Positions 5,348 to 10,321 of a stretch of DNA of 10,321 nucleotides are shown here, piece after piece. This stretch comes from JANNMJ01 sp031397815 (GTDB lineage Bacteria > Bacteroidota > Bacteroidia > Cytophagales > Hymenobacteraceae). Below the pieces are notes generated by a model. It was not told the origin of the DNA and ran no database searches. It saw only the letters and a list, made by a program, of their open reading frames with translations. The DNA is taken from positions 1-10,321 of the forward strand of contig JANNMJ010000177.1 of NCBI GenBank assembly GCA_031397815.1. Reading direction: 5' to 3'. How positions within the stretch are numbered: the stretch's first letter is position 1; the number at the start of each line of letters is the position of its first letter. The position numbers were made by a program, and so were the translations under genes.

Positions 5348-7807
5348 TTACCCCACCCGCAGCACATCGGCAAAGACTCCGGCGGCGGTCACTTCCGCCC
5401 CCGCGCCGTACCCGCGAATGACGAGCGGCACCGGCGAATACCGCCGCGTGGTGAATGCCAGCGCGTTTTCCCCACCCCGAATGGCAGCTAGTGGGTGGGC
5501 TTTCTCTACTTCCATTAGGCCGACGCGGCAGTGGCCTTCGGCAGTGATTTCGCCTGCGAAACGCAGCACTTTTCCTTCCGAAGTAAGCGCCTTGATTTTC
5601 TTTTGAAAGAAGGAATCGAGCGCGGGGATATTCCGCATAAATTCCTCTACGGAACCGGTGGCGTCGAAATCTGGGGGGAAGATGGAGGTGATTTCGACAT
5701 CGGCCAGCTCTTGGGCGCCGCCTGCTTCGCGGTGGAGGATGAGGAGCTTGCGGGCCACGTCGAGGCCGGAGAGGTCGTCGCGCGGGTCGGGTTCGGTGAA
5801 GCCGCGGCGACGGGCTTCGGTCACGGCGGCGGAGAAGGTTACGCCGTCTTCAAGGAGGCCGAAAATGAAGGAGAGCGAGCCGGAGAGAATCCCCGCGAAC
5901 CCGGTGAGGTGGTCGCCGGAGCGGAGGAGGTTTTGCAGCGTATCAATCACCGGCAGCCCTGCCCCGACGTTCGTTTCGTACTGGAACCGCCGCCGATGCG
6001 CCGCCGCCGTCTGGCGCAGTGCCCGGTACGTACTTAAGGCTCCCGAATTGGCTTTTTTGTTGGCCGTGACCACGTGCAGACCACCGCGCAGGGCGGCGAG
6101 GTAAAAGTCAGCCACCACTTCCGACGACGTACAATCGACCAAAACCGGGTTCAGCGGCTTCTCAGCGCGCACATAATCCAGAAGCCGCGTGAGCGCGACC
6201 GGCTCAGTAGGCGCCGCCGCGAGTTGGGTGCGCCAATCGGTCAGGTTCAGGCCGTTGGGGTTGAGGAGCAAGTGCCGCGAGTTCGCCACGGCGCATACTC
6301 GCACATCGATGCCGCTGGCTAGCAGGGCGGGCTGTTGCTGCTGAAGCTGGTCGAGGAGCGACGCGCCGACCGTCCCGACGCCGAGCAGCACCACCTCGAT
6401 GCGGTGCGCCGTCTGGAAGAACTGCTGATGCACCGCCCGCAGCTCCCGAGGCCTGTCGGCGCCGTCGATTACGGCCGAAATGGAGCGCTCGGAAGCGCCT
6501 TGCGAAATGGCGGCGATGTTGACCGCCGCGTGCGCCAGAGCCTGAAAGAACGTCCCCGCCACCCCGCGCCGCGTCCGCATCGGCTCCCCCACAAGGCAAA
6601 TGACCGCCTGCCGACGGCGCACATCGAGCGGGTCGAGAAGAGCAGCTTGCAGCTCCAGCGCAAACTCTTCTTGCAGGGCGGCAGCTACATCATCAGCTTG
6701 ATTTTCAGCGATTCCGAAGCTCAGCGCATACTCCGACGACGACTGCGAAATCAGCACCAAAGACGCTCCCCGGCGCGCTACGGTGTTCAGAATCCGCGCC
6801 GCTACGCCCACCAAACCCTTCATCCCCGAACCGGCCACCGTGAGGAGCGCCACGTTTTCGAGGCACGTAATGCCGCGCACGGGGTTGCCGCCTTCGGGCG
6901 TGGGCGTAGGCGCCGCGCAGATGAGCGAGCCGGGCGCCTTGGGGTTGTGGGTGTTCCGAATCCAAGTGGGGATGCGGTGGCGGGCGAGGGGGCCAATGGT
7001 CTGCGGATGAAGGACTTTGGCGCCGAAGAACGACAGCTCCATCGCTTCCTCGTAGCTCATTTCGGGCACGAGCTGCGCGTCGGGCACGAGGCGCGGGTCG
7101 GCGGAGAAAATGCCGTCTACATCGGTCCAGATTTCGCAGCGTGTCGCCCGCAAACCCACGGCGAGAAGGGCGCCGGACAGGTCGGACCCGTTCCGCCCGA
7201 GGAGCGTGAGGCGGTCGGTTTGATGGTCGGCGCCGATAAAGCCCGGCAGCAGCAGCACCCTCGCGCCGCTCGTGCGCAGCGGCGCGCACCGCTCTTCGAT
7301 GGCCGCTAGCACGGGTTCGGCGGCGGTGGCCGGGCCTTTCGTGCGGATGTAATGACCGGGGTCGAGCAGGTCGACTTCCACACCCCGGCCGCGCAGCAGC
7401 GCCGCCAACAGCCGGGCGCTCACGCGCTCGCCGAGGCTCAAAATGCGGGCGTGGGCATCCAACGGGCACTCGCTCAGGAGCTGGGCGCCGCGCAGGAGCG
7501 TCTCCAGCTCCGCCGTGTGCGCATCGACCACCGCCGCGAGCGCCGCCCCATCGAGGGCGGGCGCAGCGGTGAGCAGGTCGGCGAGCATATCGGCGTGGCG
7601 CTCGCGGAAGGGCGCCGCCACTTCCGCCACTTCCAGCCCGCTGAGCGCTGCCGGAATCGTGGAAACCAGCAGGTTCGTAATCCCCGCCACCGCCGAAACC
7701 ACCACCCCGACCCGCGTGCTATCGGCGCGCTCCACAATCAAATCAACAACACCAAGCAGCCGCGAGGCCGACCCGACGGACGTACCGCCAAATTTTAAAA
7801 CGTGCAT
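5348..7807 (-). CDS. thrA: Bifunctional aspartate kinase / homoserine dehydrogenase I
   Basis: A fused 819-residue enzyme catalysing the first and third steps from aspartate to threonine. The N-terminal kinase has KFGGTSVGS (5-13), GERVSARLL (126-134), LLGRNGSDLSGALLA (202-216) and WTDVDGIFSADPR (227-239). Two ACT regulatory domains follow (about 320-392 and 401-465, e.g. VAGSGMKGLVGVAARIL and VGEPMRTRRGVAGTFFQAL); in E. coli ThrA this part mediates threonine inhibition. The dehydrogenase begins with the Rossmann loop LLGVGTVG (474-481), then TANKKANSG (581-589), NVGAGLPVIDTL (613-624), GILSGSLSFIFG (639-650) and DPRDDLSGLDVARK with Asp683 and catalytic-type Lys687. Length and order match the enterobacterial-type ThrA. 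The ATG at 7807 (MHVLKFGG) is chosen because the 25 upstream in-frame codons are AC-rich leader RNA. It is preceded by a threonine-codon attenuator. Confidence 0.97.
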   Translation of the reverse strand: MHVLKFGGTSVGSASRLLGVVDLIVERADSTRVGVVVSAVAGITNLLVSTIPAALSGLEVAEVAAPFRERHADMLADLLTAAPALDGAALAAVVDAHTAELETLLRGAQLLSECPLDAHARILSLGERVSARLLAALLRGRGVEVDLLDPGHYIRTKGPATAAEPVLAAIEERCAPLRTSGARVLLLPGFIGADHQTDRLTLLGRNGSDLSGALLAVGLRATRCEIWTDVDGIFSADPRLVPDAQLVPEMSYEEAMELSFFGAKVLHPQTIGPLARHRIPTWIRNTHNPKAPGSLICAAPTPTPEGGNPVRGITCLENVALLTVAGSGMKGLVGVAARILNTVARRGASLVLISQSSSEYALSFGIAENQADDVAAALQEEFALELQAALLDPLDVRRRQAVICLVGEPMRTRRGVAGTFFQALAHAAVNIAAISQGASERSISAVIDGADRPRELRAVHQQFFQTAHRIEVVLLGVGTVGASLLDQLQQQQPALLASGIDVRVCAVANSRHLLLNPNGLNLTDWRTQLAAAPTEPVALTRLLDYVRAEKPLNPVLVDCTSSEVVADFYLAALRGGLHVVTANKKANSGALSTYRALRQTAAAHRRRFQYETNVGAGLPVIDTLQNLLRSGDHLTGFAGILSGSLSFIFGLLEDGVTFSAAVTEARRRGFTEPDPRDDLSGLDVARKLLILHREAGGAQELADVEITSIFPPDFDATGSVEEFMRNIPALDSFFQKKIKALTSEGKVLRFAGEITAEGHCRVGLMEVEKAHPLAAIRGGENALAFTTRRYSPVPLVIRGYGAGAEVTAAGVFADVLRVG

Positions 7808-7880
7808 GTGAGGGTGGTTTTTGGTTTGCGGTTTTTGGTTTTTAGGCCGATACTTTGGCGGCTGATTCTGCTTCAGGGGC

Positions 7881-7915
7881 AATAAAAAACCCGCTACCTG
7901 AAATGCAGGTGCGGG
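7881..7915 (-). terminator. Intrinsic terminator upstream of thrA (attenuator)
   Basis: In the transcript (minus strand) CCCGCACCTG (7915-7906) pairs with CAGGTAGCGGG (7900-7890): ten base pairs with one bulged A and a five-base CATTT loop. It is followed at once by TTTTTT (7889-7884) then ATT. This is a strong rho-independent terminator placed 76 bp before the thrA start and 36 bp after the leader-peptide stop. A terminator between a promoter and the gene it serves only makes sense as a conditional one, which together with the threonine-rich leader ORF supports attenuation. Its orientation excludes a role for tpiA, which is divergent. Confidence 0.85.
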
Positions 7916-8008
7916 CGGGGCGGGAGACCGAAACGGCAGCGACTTTAGCGCCTACCAACAGACTTCCAACCCCGGCGGGGCGGTTGTAGTTGTTGTGGTC
8001 GTAGGGCG
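7906..8008 (-). promoter_or_regulatory. Proposed attenuator pairing segments 1-2-3
   Basis: Hand folding gives a classical set of alternatives. Segment 1, CGCCCTAC (8008-8001, codons 6-8), pairs with segment 2, GTAGGCG (7955-7949, containing the leader stop), with one bulge. Segment 2, extended to GGTAGGCG, can instead pair with CGCCCGCACC (7917-7908) across a small internal loop; this overlaps the 5' arm of the terminator. A second helper pairing joins CGGGGTTGGA (7976-7967) with TCCCGCCCCG (7925-7916). Ribosomes stalled on the threonine codons would mask segment 1 and free segment 2, while ribosomes at the stop codon would mask segment 2. No free energies were computed. Confidence 0.5.
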
Positions 8009-8023
8009 ATTGAGGCGTAGCAT
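7952..8023 (-). CDS. thrL: Threonine operon leader peptide (7 consecutive Thr codons)
   Basis: A 23-codon ORF from the ATG at 8023 to the TAG at 7954-7952. Codons 8-14 (8002-7982) are seven threonine codons in a row, using all four synonyms: ACG ACC ACA ACA ACT ACA ACC. The peptide begins MLRLNRP and ends LEVCW. It lies directly upstream of the terminator and of thrA, the position of ThrL in enterobacteria, whose peptide alternates Thr and Ile; here there is no Ile codon at all. The inferred role is to sense charged tRNA-Thr: ribosome stalling on the threonine run would favour read-through into thrABC. The symbol is given by role and position; no sequence homology to E. coli thrL is claimed. 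No Shine-Dalgarno is present, and the candidate promoter leaves almost no 5' UTR. Confidence 0.85.
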   Translation of the reverse strand: MLRLNRPTTTTTTTAPPGLEVCW

Positions 8024-8029
8024 CGGGGC

Positions 8030-8062
8030 CAAATATGGCAGCCGGATGGTGTATTGACCAAA
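8030..8062 (-). promoter_or_regulatory. Candidate thr operon promoter
   Basis: On the minus strand TTTG (8062-8059), 21 bases, then CATATTTG (8037-8030), one mismatch from the Bacteroidota -7 consensus TAnnTTTG. The expected start is about 8023-8026, at or just before the leader-peptide ATG, which would make the leader mRNA leaderless or nearly so. A start further upstream cannot be excluded; the tpiA control region overlaps here on the other strand. Confidence 0.4.
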
Positions 8063-8095
8063 TCGGGCGCCCGAAAGAGGCGCGCAGCGTCGGGC

Positions 8096-8103
8096 TACCT
8101 TTG
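8096..8103 (+). promoter_or_regulatory. Candidate -7 box of the tpiA promoter
   Basis: TACCTTTG matches the Bacteroidota -7 consensus TAnnTTTG exactly and lies 43 bp before the tpiA ATG. No clear TTTG is found at the usual distance upstream, so this is supported by the single box only. It would fire divergently from the thr promoter 35-65 bp away. Confidence 0.35.
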
Positions 8104-8146
8104 CGGGGCTAACCCCAAGTATCAACACCCCGAAAACCGCCCCCTT

Positions 8147-8908
8147 ATGGCCCGCCCGCAGATTGTCGCCGGAAACTGGAAAATGAATCTCGACTTGAAC
8201 GCCGCACAAGGGCTGACGTCGGAAATCGTGCAAATCCTGCGCGATGAAGCCCCGACCAGCACGGTGCAGGTCATCGTTTGTCCGCCGGCGCCGCTGTTGG
8301 TGCCCGTGGGGCGGTTGCTGGAAGGCCGCGTGGCGCTCGGCGGGCAGAATTGTCATCAAAAGGAAAGCGGCGCTTACACGGGCGAGATTGCCGCTGGGCT
8401 GCTCCAATCGGTGGGGTGCGAGTACGTGATTCTTGGACACTCAGAGCGCCGCCAATACAACGGCGAAACCGACGAGCTGCTCGCCCAAAAGCTGCAAGCG
8501 GCTTTGAAAGCGGGTTTGAAGCCGATTTTCTGCATTGGCGAGACGCTGGAAGAGCGCGAGTCGGAGAACACGTTCTCGGTGTTGGAGCGGCAGCTGAAAA
8601 ACGGTCTTTTTGGTCTTTCGAACGAGGATTTTGCGAAGGTCGTGATTGCCTATGAGCCGGTTTGGGCTATCGGCACGGGCCGCACGGCTACCAGCGCGCA
8701 GGCGCAGGAAGTCCACGCCTTCATCCGCGAACAAGTGGCGCGGGCGTACGATGCCGCGCAGGCCGAGGCGATGCCGATTCTGTACGGCGGCTCGTGCAAC
8801 GCGCAAAATGCACGGGAGCTTTTCAGCCAGCCCGATGTTGACGGCGGACTGATTGGCGGGGCGGCGCTCAAATCGCGCGATTTCGTCACGATTATTCAAT
8901 CGTTCTAA
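8147..8908 (+). CDS. tpiA: Triosephosphate isomerase
   Basis: A 253-residue TIM-barrel enzyme that interconverts dihydroxyacetone phosphate and glyceraldehyde 3-phosphate in glycolysis and gluconeogenesis, in the cytosol. The catalytic set is present: Asn10 and Lys12 in AGNWKMN, His98 in ILGHSERR, and Glu170 in AYEPVWAIGTGRTA, which continues into the flexible loop 6. The phosphate-binding ends YGGSCNAQN and DGGLIGGAAL are intact, and the length is standard. The ATG at 8147 gives the conserved MARPQIVAGNWKMN start; the open frame upstream to 8054 lies in the control region and is not used. A DUF6150-like gene follows after 20 bp and prmA after that, all on the same strand, suggesting one transcript. 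Confidence 0.97.
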   Translation: MARPQIVAGNWKMNLDLNAAQGLTSEIVQILRDEAPTSTVQVIVCPPAPLLVPVGRLLEGRVALGGQNCHQKESGAYTGEIAAGLLQSVGCEYVILGHSERRQYNGETDELLAQKLQAALKAGLKPIFCIGETLEERESENTFSVLERQLKNGLFGLSNEDFAKVVIAYEPVWAIGTGRTATSAQAQEVHAFIREQVARAYDAAQAEAMPILYGGSCNAQNARELFSQPDVDGGLIGGAALKSRDFVTIIQSF

Positions 8909-8928
8909 CGCCCCCTCACGGCCACCCG

Positions 8929-9294
8929 ATGCTCCTGTTATCGTCCCTTTTCGCTTGGCTGTTCGCCGTTGCGCCCGCCCCACCGGCTCCGCTGGTGGCG
9001 CGCCCGGCGGACGTGGAGTTTTGCCAGATTTTCGGGGCGGTTTATTTGGAGCGTGACCCTCGGTACCGCCCATTCTGCGCGTTCATCGCCTACGAAGAAC
9101 CCGACGAGGCCTTCACCGACCTCAACGTCTTCCGCGAGGAAAACAAGCTCTTCGCCGACCAGCAGGGTCTGTGGTTCATCACCCCCACCCGCGAATTCGC
9201 CGATTACGTGGTCTTCGTGACCCCCACGCGCGGACAGGCCGACTTTTCGATTCATTACACCACCGCCCGCACGTTCGCCGGTTGTCGGCGGTGA
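8929..9294 (+). CDS. Small secreted protein, DUF6150-like
   Basis: A 121-residue protein starting at the ATG at 8929. Residues 1-20 are hydrophobic (LLLSSLFAWLFAV) followed by APAPPA, consistent with a signal peptide, although it lacks the usual basic N-terminus, so membrane anchoring is possible. The mature part shows a repeated pattern of short strands, each aromatic-rich and several ending in Ala-Asp: VYLERDPRYRPF, LFADQQGLWFI, REFADYVVFV, RGQADFSIHY, then TFAGCRR. This Ala-Asp beta-repeat pattern recalls the uncharacterised DUF6150 family; I give that by resemblance. Two cysteines near the start of the mature part (CQIF, PFCAF) and one at the end might form disulfides. It lies 20 bp after tpiA and 22 bp before prmA. 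Function unknown. Confidence 0.75.
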   Translation: MLLLSSLFAWLFAVAPAPPAPLVARPADVEFCQIFGAVYLERDPRYRPFCAFIAYEEPDEAFTDLNVFREENKLFADQQGLWFITPTREFADYVVFVTPTRGQADFSIHYTTARTFAGCRR

Positions 9295-9316
9295 TTTCCC
9301 CCCTACGCTCCCCCTC

Positions 9317-10165
9317 GTGGACTTTATCGAGCTGACCGTTACCGCCCCGCCCGACGCGGCCGAAATCCTCATCGCCGAGCTGGGTGATTTGCCCTTCGAT
9401 ACGTTCGAGGAAACCGCCACCGGCTTTCACGCCTACTGCGACGAAGACGCCTTCGCCGACGCCGAAGCCCCCGCCTACGCCCTCATCGCGCATTACGCGC
9501 AGCAGTGGGCCGACGTGCAGGCCACGCACCGCGTGATTACCCGCCAGAATTGGAACGCCGAATGGGAGAAGAATTTCCAAGCGCTGCTGCTCGCCGACGG
9601 GCAGGTTTCGGTGCGGGCGCCGTTTCATCCGAAGCCCGAAACGGCGACGTATGACGTCGTGATTATGCCCCGGATGTCGTTCGGCACCGGCCACCACAAC
9701 ACCACGGCGCTGATGCTCGAAACGCAGCTCACGCTGCCGCAGGACGGCAAGCGCGTCCTCGATATGGGCTGCGGCACGGGCATTCTGGCCATTTTCGCCG
9801 TGCTGCGCGGCGCGTCGGAAGTAATCGCCATCGACACCGAGCCGTGGACCGTGGAAAACGCCCGCGACAACGCCGCCGAGAACCACGTCGCCGACCGCAT
9901 CACGGCGCACCTCGGCGATGCTGAGTTATTGAAGAACGAGGCGCCGTTCGATGTCGTGTTGGCGAACATCAACCGCAATGTGCTCCTCGAAGATATTCCG
10001 GCGTACGTGCGGGTGTTGAAGGCTGGCGGCCCGCTCGCCCTCAGCGGTTTCTACGAAGAAGACCTTCCCCAAATCCAAGCCGCCGCCGAAGCCGCCGGAC
10101 TGGTTTACGAGACGCACCGCGTCCGCGAAAGCTGGACGGCGGCGGTGTTCCGCAAGCCGGCGTAA
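9317..10165 (+). CDS. prmA: Ribosomal protein L11 methyltransferase
   Basis: A 282-residue SAM-dependent methyltransferase that trimethylates ribosomal protein L11. The N-terminal domain (1-~65) is the L11-recognition module, with MDFIELTV and ELGDLPFDTFEETATGF typical of Bacteroidota PrmA. A linker with NWNAEWEKNF (78-87) follows. The catalytic domain has PRMSFGTGHHNTTALMLE (118-135), SAM motif I VLDMGCGTGILAIFA (147-161), an acidic Asp173 in AIDTEP for the ribose, and the substrate motif LANINRNVLLEDIP (215-228). The frame begins with GTG at 9317, the only start that keeps the conserved MDFIEL N-terminus. No Shine-Dalgarno is visible. It is probably transcribed with tpiA and the DUF6150-like gene. 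Confidence 0.96.
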   Translation: MDFIELTVTAPPDAAEILIAELGDLPFDTFEETATGFHAYCDEDAFADAEAPAYALIAHYAQQWADVQATHRVITRQNWNAEWEKNFQALLLADGQVSVRAPFHPKPETATYDVVIMPRMSFGTGHHNTTALMLETQLTLPQDGKRVLDMGCGTGILAIFAVLRGASEVIAIDTEPWTVENARDNAAENHVADRITAHLGDAELLKNEAPFDVVLANINRNVLLEDIPAYVRVLKAGGPLALSGFYEEDLPQIQAAAEAAGLVYETHRVRESWTAAVFRKPA

Positions 10166-10197
10166 GGGCGGTTTTTGCACCGACACACGCAACGTAT

Positions 10198-10230
10198 CCG
10201 GCACCGTTCCGGTGCCGGTGGTTAAGCCAC
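10198..10230. repeat. Two adjacent small hairpins after prmA
   Basis: CCGGCACC and GGTGCCGG pair perfectly over 8 bp around a GTTCC loop (10198-10218). GTGG and CCAC then pair around TTAAG (10218-10230). Neither is followed by a T-tract, so they are not a standard intrinsic terminator, but they could protect the 3' end of the prmA message. Confidence 0.45.
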
Positions 10231-10254
10231 GTTCCTGAACCATTGGCGACCAAC

Positions 10255-10321
10255 GTAGGGGCGGGCCTTGTGCCCGCCCGAACAGCCCGAACAGCTCCAC
10301 AGCGCGGGCGGGCACAAGGCC
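10255..10321. repeat. GTAG-headed REP-like element with inverted partner, cut by the window end
   Basis: GTAG (10255-10258) precedes a perfect 8-bp stem GGGCGGGC / GCCCGCCC around CTTGT (10259-10279). At 10306-10321 the sequence GGGCGGGCACAAGGCC is the exact reverse complement of 10264-10279. The two form an inverted pair separated by 26 bases that include the direct repeat CCCGAACAGC / CCGAACAGCT. This is the arrangement of paired REPs (BIME-like). The second copy is truncated by the window edge. Confidence 0.65.

Noticed and set aside
6335..7309. 324-codon plus-strand open frame
   Set aside because: It is antisense to thrA, whose motifs are continuous through this region; the product is Arg-rich and unrecognisable.
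7808..7882. 25-residue N-terminal extension of ThrA
   Set aside because: It is Lys/Pro/Gln-rich sequence from the AC-rich leader RNA and begins within the attenuator region just past the terminator; MHVLKFGG is the conserved kinase start.
7952..8440. 162-codon minus-strand ORF whose end contains the Thr run
   Set aside because: Most of it is antisense to tpiA and looks like a shadow frame; only the last 23 codons from the ATG at 8023 make sense, as a leader peptide.
8441..9073. 210-codon minus-strand open frame
   Set aside because: It lies opposite tpiA and the DUF6150-like gene, with Arg-rich composition and no family features.

Overview
The window looks like chromosomal DNA from a Bacteroidota bacterium, most likely a Hymenobacter-like member of the Cytophagales. 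Evidence: core genes are GC-rich with strong G/C third-position bias; start codons have no clear Shine-Dalgarno sequence; several upstream regions carry the Bacteroidota-type -7 box TAnnTTTG; and the gene content fits (fused thrA next to thrB and thrC, tpiA followed by prmA). The taxon is inferred from composition and protein appearance, not from a marker gene.

Left part (1-2238) is accessory. It opens with the 5' end of an IS3-family orfA running off the window on the minus strand. The element appears to have inserted into a secreted-protein gene, leaving its first ~155 codons. Then come a gene-poor stretch of about 535 bp with an unidentified coding-like remnant, and two visibly AT-richer minus-strand genes: a two-helix membrane protein with a bacterial PH-like domain, and a small unidentified acidic protein.

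Middle part (2260-8062) is read on the minus strand. It holds cytidine deaminase (cdd), a 21-bp tandem repeat of about 7.4 copies just upstream of a candidate cdd promoter, and the complete threonine operon in transcription order: leader peptide, thrA (fused aspartate kinase-homoserine dehydrogenase), thrB, thrC. Together these enzymes cover aspartate to threonine apart from the aspartate-semialdehyde dehydrogenase step. The thrA-thrB gap carries two dispersed-repeat-type palindromes.

The main discovery is upstream of thrA: a 23-codon ORF with seven consecutive threonine codons, followed by a strong intrinsic terminator and hand-drawable alternative pairings. This is the layout of a ribosome-mediated transcription attenuator, here in a Bacteroidota-like genome and apparently sensing threonine alone. 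The candidate promoter lies so close that the leader ORF may be read from a leaderless transcript.

Right part (8096-10321) is divergent, on the plus strand: tpiA, a small secreted DUF6150-like protein, and prmA, spaced 20-22 bp apart and probably co-transcribed. The window ends in non-coding palindromes, including a GTAG-headed REP-like element whose inverted partner is cut by the window edge.
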